Below are positions 9,197 to 17,509 of a stretch of DNA of 64,000 nucleotides, one piece after another. Origin of the DNA: Pseudomonas putida NBRC 14164 (GTDB lineage: Bacteria > Pseudomonadota > Gammaproteobacteria > Pseudomonadales > Pseudomonadaceae); NCBI RefSeq assembly GCF_000412675.1, contig NC_021505.1, forward strand, positions 1,296,501 through 1,360,500, given 5' to 3'. Below the pieces are notes generated by a model, which saw only the letters and a list, made by a program, of their open reading frames with translations, was not told the origin of the DNA and searched no databases. A program made the position numbers and the translations under genes. Numbering within the stretch: the stretch's first letter is position 1; each line of letters begins with the position of its first letter.

Positions 9197-9895
9197 TCAG
9201 GCCAGCACCACCTCCAACACCCGGATCACTTCCGGCTGAGGGTAATGCCACCTCACCTGCACATCCCAGAACTTCACCCCGTACACCCGCTCGGCTGGTG
9301 GTACCTGGTAGGCCGGGCGCGGGTCTTGCGCCAGGCATTGTTCGATCAGTTCCACCAGCGGTTCAGCCAGCCGCAGTGCATGCTCGCGGGCCTGGGGCAG
9401 GGCGTTTTCGCCCCACTGCACGGCAATCGCGGCGGGCGCTGCGTTGGCCATCTGGTTGCTGGCGTCTGTAATGCAGTCGGCGTACGGCACATACGGCTTG
9501 ATGTCCAGCACCGGCGTGCCATCGAGCAGGTCGATCCCGGACAGCAACAGGCGCCCGGGCTCCACACCCTCCAGGCGCACTACCGACTGGCCGATGCCGT
9601 TTGGCCGGTGGGTAGCACGGGTGGCGAACACCCCCATGCTCTTGTTGCCGCCCAGACGCGGTGGCCGCACTTTCAGGCGCGGCTTGTCCTCGAGGGCCTG
9701 GTGAAACAGGAACAGCAGCCAGACATGGCTGACCTGCTCCAGGCCTTCGACCGCATCACCTTGGTCGAACGGCGGCAGCAGTTCGAGCACGCCCCGCGCA
9801 GCAGGCGCCAGTTGGGGCTGGCGCGGGATGGCGAATTTCTCCTTGAAGCAGGAGCGGACGATGCCGACGGGTGCAACCGAATGCTGCATGGCCAC
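9197..9895 (-). CDS. trmO: tRNA (N6-threonylcarbamoyladenosine(37)-N6)-methyltransferase TrmO
   Basis: A 232-residue YaeB/UPF0066 protein. The family methylates t6A37 of tRNA-Thr from S-adenosylmethionine. The signature appears as FATRATHRPNGIGQS (usually R-S-T-H-R-P-N-x-I-G), and DIKPYVPYAD and a C-terminal VYGVKFWDVQVRW follow as in the family. The start may be the ATG at 9895 or the one at 9889 (MQHSV). It follows the yehS gene immediately on the same strand, so the two are probably cotranscribed. Confidence 0.88.
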   Translation of the reverse strand: MAMQHSVAPVGIVRSCFKEKFAIPRQPQLAPAARGVLELLPPFDQGDAVEGLEQVSHVWLLFLFHQALEDKPRLKVRPPRLGGNKSMGVFATRATHRPNGIGQSVVRLEGVEPGRLLLSGIDLLDGTPVLDIKPYVPYADCITDASNQMANAAPAAIAVQWGENALPQAREHALRLAEPLVELIEQCLAQDPRPAYQVPPAERVYGVKFWDVQVRWHYPQPEVIRVLEVVLA

Positions 9896-10357
9896 TTAGC
9901 CGCGCACGCGCTGGGTCAGGCCTTTGAGGAAGTTGCGCAGCAACTGGTCGCCGCACGGGCGGTAGTTTTCGTGGCCGGCCTTGCGGAACAGCGCGCTCAG
10001 TTCAGGCTTGCTGACCGGGAAATTGACCGACTTGAGGATCACGTGCAGGTCGTCTTCCTTGAGCTCGAAGGCCACCCGCAGCTTCTTGAGGATGAGGTTG
10101 TTGGTCACAGGCAGCTCGACCGGCAGTGGCGGGCGGCTGTCGTCCTTGCCACGGCGGTGGATTACCAGGCCATCGAGGAAGTGCGCCATCACCCGATCAG
10201 GGCAACGGACGAAGCCTTCCTCTTCTTCTTTCTTCAGGTAAGTGGCCAATACCAAAGGGTTCACCTCGAGGCCGGAAAGCCCGATGATCTCGGCCATCTT
10301 GGCGTCGTTCACCTTGAGCATGTAGCGCAGGCTGCGCAGGACGTCGTTGTGGTTCAT
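9896..10357 (-). CDS. DUF1456 family protein (YehS)
   Basis: A 153-residue protein made of two similar halves, each with a helix-rich unit (LRSLRYMLKVNDAKMAEIIGL and LKKLRVAFELKEDDLHVILKS, partly shown by the shared L-R and D-x-x-M/V-x-x-I pattern). This matches the DUF1456/YehS family, whose role is not known. The ATG at 10357 follows CAGGATTCTGCAGCA and gives the family length; the longer frame upstream overlaps the RsuA-type gene and is not used. Confidence 0.8.
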   Translation of the reverse strand: MNHNDVLRSLRYMLKVNDAKMAEIIGLSGLEVNPLVLATYLKKEEEEGFVRCPDRVMAHFLDGLVIHRRGKDDSRPPLPVELPVTNNLILKKLRVAFELKEDDLHVILKSVNFPVSKPELSALFRKAGHENYRPCGDQLLRNFLKGLTQRVRG

Positions 10358-10404
10358 TGCTGCAGAATCCTGTTCAGGTGCCACGCTTGTGCGTGGCGTA
10401 TTGC

Positions 10405-11115
10405 TTAGAAACGTTCGGTAGTTGCCACGTAGCGCCATTGGCCGAGGGGCAACTTGCCCATCGACACACCACCCAGGCGAATGCGTCGCATGCTTACCAG
10501 TTCCAGGCGCAGGTAGGCGCACAGCTCGGCGATCTGCCCGGGTTGGGGGTTTTTCAGCACCATGCGCAGGTGGGTCTCGTTCTGCCAACTGGCCTTGGCC
10601 TTGGGAAGCTCGCGGTCATTGCGCGTGGCGCCGCGCGCCAGGCGTTCCAGCGCCTGAGGTGTGGTCTCGCCGCGCACTTCGACAATGAACTCCTGCTCCA
10701 GGCGACGCAGGTCGGCCTCGATCTTGCGGCTTACCCGCCAGTCCTGGGTGAATACCTGCAGGCCGCTGGCGCCGCGCTCGAGCGGTGCCACGCAGGCCTG
10801 GCGGTTAAAGTGCCCATGCAGGGCGCGCACGCCTTCGCGGTGCGCCTCGCTGAGGGTGGCCATGTTCATGCTGGCGCGGGCGCTTTCGCTGTCCATGCCG
10901 GCCGCCTGGTTGAGCAGCAGGGTTACCGGCTCCAGCGCTTCGACGCGGGCACCCGGGAGCAGCTCGACGCGCTGGTCCTCTACCTTGAACTGCGGCTGCT
11001 CGACCACCACGCCGTCGACCGTGACCCAGCCACCTTCGATATAGAGCTCGGCATCGCGGCGAGAGCAGCCAAGTTGCTCGATAAGGCGTTTGGACAGGCG
11101 GACGGGTTCGGACAT
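10405..11115 (-). CDS. RsuA/RluF-family pseudouridine synthase-like protein with altered catalytic motif
   Basis: A 236-residue protein with an N-terminal S4 RNA-binding domain (VRLSKRLIEQLGCSRRDAEL) and a C-terminal RsuA/RluF-type domain (MRRIRLGGVSMGKLPLGQW). In the family the catalytic Asp lies in G-R-L-D-x-x-T/S-x-G-L. Here the aligned stretch is APLERGASGLQVFTQD, so R-L-D is replaced by P-L-E. The S4 domain and overall fold look intact, so the protein should still bind structured RNA; whether it isomerises uridine is open. The ATG at 11115 gives a complete S4 domain; the longer upstream frame overlaps the acetyltransferase gene. Confidence 0.75.
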   Translation of the reverse strand: MSEPVRLSKRLIEQLGCSRRDAELYIEGGWVTVDGVVVEQPQFKVEDQRVELLPGARVEALEPVTLLLNQAAGMDSESARASMNMATLSEAHREGVRALHGHFNRQACVAPLERGASGLQVFTQDWRVSRKIEADLRRLEQEFIVEVRGETTPQALERLARGATRNDRELPKAKASWQNETHLRMVLKNPQPGQIAELCAYLRLELVSMRRIRLGGVSMGKLPLGQWRYVATTERF

Positions 11116-11192
11116 GACGGCAATTCGCAAAGGCAGGGAAAGGCCAGCATTGTACCTGCCTGAGCGGCAGAGGGGCTGGGAATCTGTGTCAT

Positions 11193-11645
11193 TTACGCCG
11201 TTTTGCCAAGGCGCATGTGCAGGAGGGGGTAGGGCTGCCCCAGGCCGTCGGTTTCCGATCGGCCAATTACTTCGAAGCCTTCGTGCAGGTAAAAGCCCAA
11301 GGCCTGAGGGTTTTGCTCGTTGACGTCCAGTCGCTCGGCGTTCAGCTCGTCGATGGCATAGTGCAGCAGGCGCTTGCCCACCCCTTTGCCACGGTAGTCC
11401 GGTGCAACAAACAGCATGTCCACGCGCCCGTTGGCGACCCCGGCAAAGCCACAGATGCGCTGCCGGTCCCTGCAGCAGATCAGCATCACTGCGTCGAGGT
11501 AGCGGCGCAGTACCTGTTCGCGCAGTAAAACAATGTAGCCCTCTGGCAGGAAATCGTGAGTGGCACGTACCGAGTCCTCCCACACCTGCACAAGCTCGCC
11601 GTAGTCGCGCAAGTGCGGGGTTTGTAGCGTCAGTAGCGATGGCAT
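11193..11645 (-). CDS. GNAT family N-acetyltransferase
   Basis: A 150-residue protein with the GNAT acetyl-CoA loop VAPDYRGKGVGKRLL (Q/R-x-x-G-x-G/A pattern) and the C-terminal NPQALGFYLHEGFEVIGR. Size and motifs resemble the YjaB/YiaC group, which acetylate proteins or small amines; the substrate cannot be told. It is a separate unit from the RsuA-type gene, 77 bases away. Confidence 0.82.
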   Translation of the reverse strand: MPSLLTLQTPHLRDYGELVQVWEDSVRATHDFLPEGYIVLLREQVLRRYLDAVMLICCRDRQRICGFAGVANGRVDMLFVAPDYRGKGVGKRLLHYAIDELNAERLDVNEQNPQALGFYLHEGFEVIGRSETDGLGQPYPLLHMRLGKTA

Positions 11646-11748
11646 GCCGGTGGTCCTCCATGGCGATCAGGAAAACATAGCAGGCCAACCACCGGTCGGC
11701 TTGTTCGCGCGCCGCTTGAAGCGCGGGGCGCAGGGGTCTATTAGTTAA

Positions 11749-11769
11749 GCGTGGGAAAAAATCCCACGC
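11749..11769. promoter_or_regulatory. Perfect dyad upstream of the Gly-rich protein cluster
   Basis: GCGTGGGA and TCCCACGC (8 bp each) face each other across AAAAA. The dyad lies 74 bases before the start of the Gly-rich gene, in the only sizeable gap in front of the cluster. It could be an operator or a leader hairpin; a terminator is less likely as no T run follows in the plus direction. Confidence 0.45.
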
Positions 11770-11842
11770 AAAGAACAGAAAACACTGAAAACAAGATTTC
11801 TGCTGATTTGGCGTTCTCGTGGCGACGACCTGGAGACGGACT

Positions 11843-12487
11843 ATGCAAATCCACCTGCTGTTCAAGAAGGCTTTACTGGCGGTTGCCGTGGCTGGCGTGC
11901 TGTCGACTTCCATTGTTTTGATCCCTGACTCGATTTCTCATGGCTCCAGCGCCTACGCCAAAGATGGTGGTGGTGGTGGTGGTGGTGGTGGTGGTGGTGG
12001 CCACGGCGGAGGCGGCGGAAGCGGCGGCGGTGGTGGCGGCCACGGTGGTGGTGGCGGAAGCGGCGGCGGTGGTGGCGGCCACGGTGGCGGCGGCGGAAGC
12101 GGTGGTGGAAGTGGCGGCGGTGGTGGCCACGGCAGTGGCGGTGACGGCGGCGGCCATGCCGGCAACAGTGGTAGCGGCCATGGCAACTCCGGCCTGGGCC
12201 ACGCCGGTGATTCAAACGCTGGGCGCAGCGGCAACCATGCTGAAGCGGGTGACGATCATGGCAATCACGTGGGTGGTGAGCCCGGTGACGATCACGGCAA
12301 TCACGTTGGCGGTGAGCCCGGTGACGATCATGGCAACCATGTTGGCGGTGAGCCCGGGGATGATCATGGTAATCATGTCGGCGGCGAGCCTGGCGATGAT
12401 CACGGCAATCACGTTGGTGGTGAACCTGGTGATGATCACGGCAACCATGTGGGTGGCGAACCGGGTGATGACAACAGCAGGAGCTGA
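11843..12487 (+). CDS. Exported glycine-rich, His/Asp repeat protein
   Basis: A 214-residue protein I do not recognise as a named family. An N-terminal signal peptide (Lys-rich start, hydrophobic core LLAVAVAGVLSTSIVLI, then SSAYA) is followed by a poly-Gly stretch with Gly-Gly-His and Gly-Ser breaks (about residues 40-110). Six exact copies of GDDHGNHVGGEP end the protein. The repeats are acidic and rich in His, so divalent-metal binding is possible. The start at 11843 is chosen for GGAGA six bases upstream. The DUF6502-type gene follows after six bases. Confidence 0.7.
   Translation: MQIHLLFKKALLAVAVAGVLSTSIVLIPDSISHGSSAYAKDGGGGGGGGGGGGHGGGGGSGGGGGGHGGGGGSGGGGGGHGGGGGSGGGSGGGGGHGSGGDGGGHAGNSGSGHGNSGLGHAGDSNAGRSGNHAEAGDDHGNHVGGEPGDDHGNHVGGEPGDDHGNHVGGEPGDDHGNHVGGEPGDDHGNHVGGEPGDDHGNHVGGEPGDDNSRS
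12248..12463 (+). repeat. Six 36-base tandem repeats inside the Gly-rich gene
   Basis: Six contiguous 36-base units encode GDDHGNHVGGEP each time. The DNA copies differ at third codon positions (CAC/CAT, GGT/GGC, GAT/GAC) while the peptide is unchanged, so selection holds the peptide rather than recent copying alone. Confidence 0.9.
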
Positions 12488-12493
12488 CAGGCG

Positions 12494-13339
12494 TTGATCA
12501 GCCCAACTCTGCCCCCTTCGATGTTAAGCGCACTGCGGCGTGTCATGCGACCGCTGGTGCGCTTGATGTTGCGCAAAGGGGTTACCTACACGATGTTCGC
12601 CGACCTGCTCAAGGAGGTGTTCGTCGACGTGGCCCATCGTGAGTTTCGTCTGGACGGCACCCCGCCCACTGACAGCCGCGTCAGCCTGCTTACAGGCGTG
12701 CATCGCAAGGATGTCCGGCGGCTGCGCAGCGAAGGTGGCATGGAACTCGAGGCCTTGCCGGCGAACATCACCCTGGGCGCACAGTTGGTCAATGCATGGA
12801 CCACCCGCCCGCCGTTCTGCTCGGCACCTGGCCAGGCACTGGCACTGCCGCGTTTGGCAAGTGTGGGTGGCGAGGGCTCATTCGATGCCCTGGTGGCCAC
12901 GGTCAGCACTGATATCCGCGGGCGTGTGGTGCTGGATGAGTGGTTGCGCCTTGGCATCGTCCGGCTTGATGAGCAGGATCGTGTGCACCTGCAAGCCCAG
13001 GCGTTCGTGCCGCAGACAGGTTTCGATGAAAAAGCCGCGTACTTCGGCCACAACCTGCATGACCATGCCAGCGCAGCGGTGCACAACCTCAGTGGCCAAG
13101 GCCTGCCGTTCTTCGAGCGCAGTGTGCACTATGATGCTTTGAGCCCGGCCAGCGTCGAGCACGTGCGTGAAGTGGTTGCCAAAGATGGCATGCAGACGCT
13201 GCTGGCCTTCAGCCGGCTCGCAGCAGAGCTGGAAAACGTTGATGGGCCCAGCGCGGAGCAACGTCAGCGCATCACTGTCGGGCTTTATTTCTACACTGAA
13301 GCTACCGACCCCGAATTGTCCAAGACGCCAGGCCCATGA
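12494..13339 (+). CDS. DUF6502-type protein with helix-turn-helix-like N terminus
   Basis: A 281-residue soluble protein without signal peptide. The N-terminal 70 residues (RKGVTYTMFADLLKEVF and SRVSLLTGVHRKDVRRLR) read like a winged-helix DNA-binding domain and match what I recall of DUF6502, a family without known function. The rest is mixed alpha/beta. The start is uncertain: TTG at 12494 has AGGAG 10-11 bases upstream, while the ATG at 12521 has no ribosome site. Its stop overlaps the next start (ATGA). A regulator of the exported proteins around it is a fair guess, not shown. Confidence 0.65.
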   Translation: MISPTLPPSMLSALRRVMRPLVRLMLRKGVTYTMFADLLKEVFVDVAHREFRLDGTPPTDSRVSLLTGVHRKDVRRLRSEGGMELEALPANITLGAQLVNAWTTRPPFCSAPGQALALPRLASVGGEGSFDALVATVSTDIRGRVVLDEWLRLGIVRLDEQDRVHLQAQAFVPQTGFDEKAAYFGHNLHDHASAAVHNLSGQGLPFFERSVHYDALSPASVEHVREVVAKDGMQTLLAFSRLAAELENVDGPSAEQRQRITVGLYFYTEATDPELSKTPGP

Positions 13340-15066
13340 CGCCCCTCACGCGCTGCCTCCGTGCCGTTGCCGTTGCCCTGGTCCTGGGGTTGAACCTGGC
13401 GTCGCCTACCGAGGTGGTTGCAGCACCGGTTTGTGTCAGCCGCGACGAAGTGGGCATGGCCGGTGCCACAGGCCTGCAGTTTCCGGGGGGGACAGGCGGT
13501 ACCGGTGCACGCAGTGAAAACGGTGGTGTCGGCGGCACTGGCGCGCCTCTCCCGCAACGCCCTGGCGGCACCGGCGGCACTGGCGCGGTGGCCGAAGGTG
13601 TGGACGGCACCTACTTTGATCACGGTAACGGCGGGGTAGGTGGTACCGGTGCGCCGATCCTGCGCCCAGGCGGTACCGGTGGTACCGGCATCGTCGGCAC
13701 CATCACCGGGTTTGCTTCGATCTGCGTCAATGGCATGGAAGTGCACTATGGCAAAGACGTGCCGGTGAGTGAAAACGGTGCACCCGCCAGCAGTGCTCAC
13801 CTGGCGATCGGGCAGGTTGTAGCGGTGGAGGCAATTGCCACCCAGCGTGGTCTCCAGGCAGGGCGTATCTCGATCCTCAACGTCTACGAAGGGCCGCTGA
13901 CGGCGCTCCCCAATGCATCGGCCCCCCTGCGGGTGATGGGCCAGCCTGTGCGGCTCGCCGCAGGCGCGCGGGTGGCTGAAGGGCTGCGTGCAGGCGAGCC
14001 GGTCCGGGTCAGTGGTCTGCGCGATGCCACGGGCGAAGTGGTGGCAACCCGTATCGAACGGGCGCCGGGCCTCAGAGAGGCCAGTGCCATTGGTGCAATC
14101 GACCGCCCAGGCAGCCTGCAAGGGTTGACGCTGGGCACCCGCGTAGCCCCCGCGCGCGAAGTGCTGGTGCGCGGTCAGTGGACCGGGCGCCAGCTGGAAG
14201 TGGCACAAACCCGTCCAGACCCGAGCCTGCCGTTTGCTGGCCGCGTCCAGCAGGCGGTGGTCGAAGGGTTGGTGCAGCGCGTGCAGGCACGGCAACTGGT
14301 GGTCGCGGGCATCAATGTGACGCTGGGGCAGGGCACCGTGGTTGTCGGCAGGCAGCCTGCAGTGTTGGCGCTCGATCAACGCGTTCGGGTCAGCGGCGTG
14401 CTCAGTGGTACTCACGAGTTACGGGCCACCCGTGTGGAACTCCAGGATGACCGTGCTGACAACCCGGACCGAGGCCATTCGGGGCACGGCGGCGAGCACG
14501 GCAGCAGTGAGTCAGGCGGCTCCGACAATAGCGGCCATGGAACAAGCGAGGCGATCAGTGTTCGCAGCGAAAGCAGTGATGATCACAGTGGGCGCAGTAC
14601 CGTTGAAGACGCCAGCGGTCACGGCAGGTCTGAAAGCGTGGACAAGTCTGGCAAGTCAGAGCATGTCGAAACCGTGGAGCAGCCCGAGAGCAGCAACAGT
14701 GGGAAGGGTGATCGGGTAGAGAAGGTTGAAGTCGAGAAAGTGGAAAAGGTTGAGAAGGCCGAAAAGCCTGAAAAGGTCGAGAAAGTCGAGAAAGTCGAGA
14801 AAGTTGAGAAGGTCGAAAAAGTCGAAAAGCCTGAAAAGATCGAAAAGGTCGAAAAGGTCGAAAAGGTCGAAAAGGTCGAAAAGGTCGAAAAAGTCGAAAA
14901 AGTCGAAAAAGTCGAAAAAGTCGAAAAAGTCGAAAAGGTAGAGAAAGTAGAAAAGCCTGAAAAGGTCGAGAAGGTGGAAAAAGTCGAGAAAATCGAAACC
15001 ATCGAAAGGCCGGAAAAGGTAGAGACCGTCGAAAAAGTAGAGCATCCGGAGCGGTCCGGGCGTTAG
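13336..15066 (+). CDS. Exported DUF5666-type protein with GGTGGTG repeats and Val-Glu-Lys tail
   Basis: A 576-residue protein in four parts. Residues 1-30 are a signal peptide ending VVAA. Residues about 50-115 hold repeated GGTGGTG and GGVGGTGAP motifs. Residues about 115-380 contain beta-rich domains (GTITGFASICVNGMEVHYG, HLAIGQVVAVEA) like DUF5666, probably three units. A Ser/His/Asp-rich linker (380-460) leads to a tail of about 109 residues dominated by V-E-K triplets. The ATG overlaps the DUF6502-type stop, so the two are coupled. Nothing marks it as a lipoprotein. Function unknown; an extracellular or periplasmic structural role is inferred. Confidence 0.7.
   Translation: MTPLTRCLRAVAVALVLGLNLASPTEVVAAPVCVSRDEVGMAGATGLQFPGGTGGTGARSENGGVGGTGAPLPQRPGGTGGTGAVAEGVDGTYFDHGNGGVGGTGAPILRPGGTGGTGIVGTITGFASICVNGMEVHYGKDVPVSENGAPASSAHLAIGQVVAVEAIATQRGLQAGRISILNVYEGPLTALPNASAPLRVMGQPVRLAAGARVAEGLRAGEPVRVSGLRDATGEVVATRIERAPGLREASAIGAIDRPGSLQGLTLGTRVAPAREVLVRGQWTGRQLEVAQTRPDPSLPFAGRVQQAVVEGLVQRVQARQLVVAGINVTLGQGTVVVGRQPAVLALDQRVRVSGVLSGTHELRATRVELQDDRADNPDRGHSGHGGEHGSSESGGSDNSGHGTSEAISVRSESSDDHSGRSTVEDASGHGRSESVDKSGKSEHVETVEQPESSNSGKGDRVEKVEVEKVEKVEKAEKPEKVEKVEKVEKVEKVEKVEKPEKIEKVEKVEKVEKVEKVEKVEKVEKVEKVEKVEKVEKVEKPEKVEKVEKVEKIETIERPEKVETVEKVEHPERSGR
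14716..15042 (+). repeat. Nine-base tandem repeat coding for Val-Glu-Lys
   Basis: About 109 codons made mostly of GTC-GAA-AAG/AAA units, broken by Pro-, Ala- and Ile-Glu-Lys variants. The run at about 14838-14937 is nearly perfect at DNA level. Such an array can change length in steps of three residues without a frameshift. Confidence 0.9.
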
Positions 15067-15120
15067 GCAACTAGGCTGGGGAAGTCCGACCACACTTCCC
15101 GAATGGGTACTGAGGTGCAG

Positions 15121-15870
15121 ATGAGACCCGCGCTCCCTCTTTTTGCCTGCCTGCTGTCATGCACCAGTGCGTCGACCATGGCCGATACCTTCAGCACCGC
15201 CATCGGCATGGACTATTCAAGTGGCGACTATGGCACAGGTACCACTTCGGAAATCTGGTACGTCCCTGTGGTCGGCAAATATGAAACCGGCCCCATGACC
15301 TACAAGGTCACCGTGCCCTGGTTGCGTATCACCAACCCGGAAGTAGGCCCCAATGGTGACCCCCTGCCCGGAGGTTGCCGGGATGAGGAAAGCGGGCTGG
15401 GGGACACGGTCGCCAGCGCCGGGTATGCCTTGCTGGATGGCAGTGACGGCGGCCTGATGCTCGACCTGATCGGCAAGGTCAAATTCCCCACCGCCGATGA
15501 AGACCAGTGCCTTGGCACCGGTGAATACGACTACACCGCCCAGGTCGACATCACCAAGGGCTTTGGCCCGGTCACCGGCTTCGCGACGTTGGGCTGGAAG
15601 AAGTTCGGCGACCCGCCCGACAGCGACTTTGACGACCCGGTATTTATCAGCCTTGGCTTCGCCCTGCCTGTGGCTGCAGGTACTTCCGCGGGCGCCTCCT
15701 ACGACTGGCGGCAGAAAGTGGTCTCGACTGGTTCGCAGATCAAGGAACTCACCCTGTTCCTGACCCACAAGCTCAACCAGCAATGGAAAGTCCAGCTCTA
15801 TGCGGTCAAAGGCTTCTCTGATGCCAGCCCGGATGCAGAGGGTGGCCTGATGCTGTTTCACACGTTTTAA
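15121..15870 (+). CDS. Outer-membrane beta-barrel protein (putative transporter family)
   Basis: A 249-residue protein with a short signal peptide (MRPALPLFACLLSCTSASTMA) and repeated amphipathic beta strands ending in GGLMLFHTF, an outer-membrane C-terminal signature. It resembles the MetA/phenol-degradation 'transporter' barrels (PF13557-like). The ATG at 15121 is preferred because GAGGTG lies just before it; another ATG at 15103 lacks a site. It follows the DUF5666-type gene after 54 bases with no terminator between, so it is likely the last gene of the cluster. Confidence 0.65.
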   Translation: MRPALPLFACLLSCTSASTMADTFSTAIGMDYSSGDYGTGTTSEIWYVPVVGKYETGPMTYKVTVPWLRITNPEVGPNGDPLPGGCRDEESGLGDTVASAGYALLDGSDGGLMLDLIGKVKFPTADEDQCLGTGEYDYTAQVDITKGFGPVTGFATLGWKKFGDPPDSDFDDPVFISLGFALPVAAGTSAGASYDWRQKVVSTGSQIKELTLFLTHKLNQQWKVQLYAVKGFSDASPDAEGGLMLFHTF

Positions 15871-15874
15871 CGAA

Positions 15875-15926
15875 AAAAGCCCCTGCGCCGGTCATTCTCG
15901 CGGGGAATGCCAGGGCAGGGGCTTTT
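15875..15926. terminator. Bidirectional terminator between the barrel gene and rimO
   Basis: AAAAGCCCCTGC (15875-15886) pairs with GCAGGGGCTTTT (15915-15926); the loop contains a second hairpin (GGTCATTC with GAATGCC). T or A runs on both sides serve the converging genes. Confidence 0.8.
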
Positions 15927-15941
15927 CAGGTTTCAGCCGTT

Positions 15942-17273
15942 TTAGATGGGCTCTGCCCACATGTCGTATTCGTCGGCATCCACTACACGGCAACGCACTT
16001 TGTCGCCTGGCTTGAAGCCATGGTCGCCATCGATGAACACGCTGCCGTCGATTTCCGGGGCATCGAAGAAGCTGCGGCCAACCGAACCCTGTTCCTCGAC
16101 TTCGTCGATCAGCACTTCGATTTCCTTGCCGATGCGCAGTTGCAGGCGGGCGGTGCTGATGGCCTGCTGGTGGGCCATGAAGCGGTCCCAGCGCGCTTGC
16201 TTGATGTCGTCCGGCACTTCTTCCAGGCCCAGGTCGTTGGACGGGGCGCCTTCTACAGGCGAGTACTGGAAGCAGCCCACACGGTCGAGCTGGGCTTCGG
16301 TCAGCCAGTCCAGCAGGTACTGGAAGTCTTCCTCGGTCTCGCCTGGGAAGCCGACAATGAAGGTGGAGCGGATCACCAGCTCAGGGCACTGTTCGCGCCA
16401 GTTCTTGATGCGCGCCAGGGTGCGGTCTTCGAAGGCAGGGCGCTTCATCGACTTGAGAACCTTCGGGCTGGCGTGCTGGAACGGGATGTCCAGGTACGGC
16501 AGGATCTTGCCGGCGGCCATCAGCGGGATCACGTCGTCGACGTTCGGGTACGGGTACACATAGTGCAGGCGTACCCAGGCACCCAGGCTGCTCAGGGCCT
16601 CGCACAGTTCGAGCATGCGGGTCTTGACCGGGCGACCGTTCCAGAAGTCGGTCTTGTACTTGACGTCGACGCCGTAGGCGCTGGTGTCCTGGGAAATCAC
16701 CAGGATCTCCTTGACCCCGGCCTTGACCAGGCGCTCGGCCTCGCTCAGCACTTCACCCACCGGGCGGCTGACCAGCTTGCCGCGCATCGACGGGATGATG
16801 CAGAAGCTGCAGCTGTGGTTGCAGCCTTCGGAAATCTTCAGGTACGCATAGTGGCGCGGGGTCAGCTTGATGCCCTGTGGCGGCACCAGGTCGATCAGTG
16901 GGTTGTGGTCCTGGCGTGGCGGTACCACTTCGTGCACGGCGTTGACCACCTGCTCGTACTGCTGTGGGCCGGTGACCGACAGCACGCTGGGGTGCACGTC
17001 ACGGATGCTGCCTTCCTCGACACCCATGCAGCCGGTGACGATGACCTTGCCGTTTTCCTTGATCGCTTCGCCGATCACTTCCAGCGACTCGGCCTTGGCG
17101 CTGTCGATGAAGCCGCAGGTGTTGACCACCACCACGTCGGCGTCCTCGTAGGTGGGCACGACTTCATAGCCTTCCATGCGCAGCTGGGTGAGGATGCGCT
17201 CGGAATCGACCAGGGCTTTTGGGCAACCCAGGCTTACGAAACCTACCTTGGGGGTGGCGGGCGTGGTGGACAT
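15942..17273 (-). CDS. rimO: Ribosomal protein S12 methylthiotransferase RimO
   Basis: A 443-residue radical-SAM enzyme that puts a methylthio group on a conserved Asp of ribosomal protein S12. The N-terminal UPF0004 domain has Cys residues in [20 protein letters not shown] and VTGCMGVEE (second 4Fe-4S cluster). The radical-SAM motif is [11 protein letters not shown], and a C-terminal TRAM domain ends the protein. Length is standard. It stands alone, divergent from kup. Confidence 0.95.
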   Translation of the reverse strand: MSTTPATPKVGFVSLGCPKALVDSERILTQLRMEGYEVVPTYEDADVVVVNTCGFIDSAKAESLEVIGEAIKENGKVIVTGCMGVEEGSIRDVHPSVLSVTGPQQYEQVVNAVHEVVPPRQDHNPLIDLVPPQGIKLTPRHYAYLKISEGCNHSCSFCIIPSMRGKLVSRPVGEVLSEAERLVKAGVKEILVISQDTSAYGVDVKYKTDFWNGRPVKTRMLELCEALSSLGAWVRLHYVYPYPNVDDVIPLMAAGKILPYLDIPFQHASPKVLKSMKRPAFEDRTLARIKNWREQCPELVIRSTFIVGFPGETEEDFQYLLDWLTEAQLDRVGCFQYSPVEGAPSNDLGLEEVPDDIKQARWDRFMAHQQAISTARLQLRIGKEIEVLIDEVEEQGSVGRSFFDAPEIDGSVFIDGDHGFKPGDKVRCRVVDADEYDMWAEPI

Positions 17274-17509
17274 GACTAACCTCGGTATTGAATGCAGGTC
17301 GCCCGGCCGGAATCGCGGGCGATCTTGACGGGCGCTTTTTGGCGCCTCTGATCAAAAAGTGCGCAATTCTAGCGAGCGCAAGGTCGCTTGACCAGCAGAA
17401 ATACGACGAACGCTGCGCTATGCTTCGCGCCGTTGCGTGAAGGTGCCTTCGGGGGCCTGGCGCGCGAGTGAATACTAAAGGCCGAGATGGCCGTCTGCGG
17501 GAGTGGTCG

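Noticed and set aside
12248..15042. CRISPR-like regular repeats
   Set aside because: Both arrays are in-frame coding repeats without spacers, and no cas genes are near.
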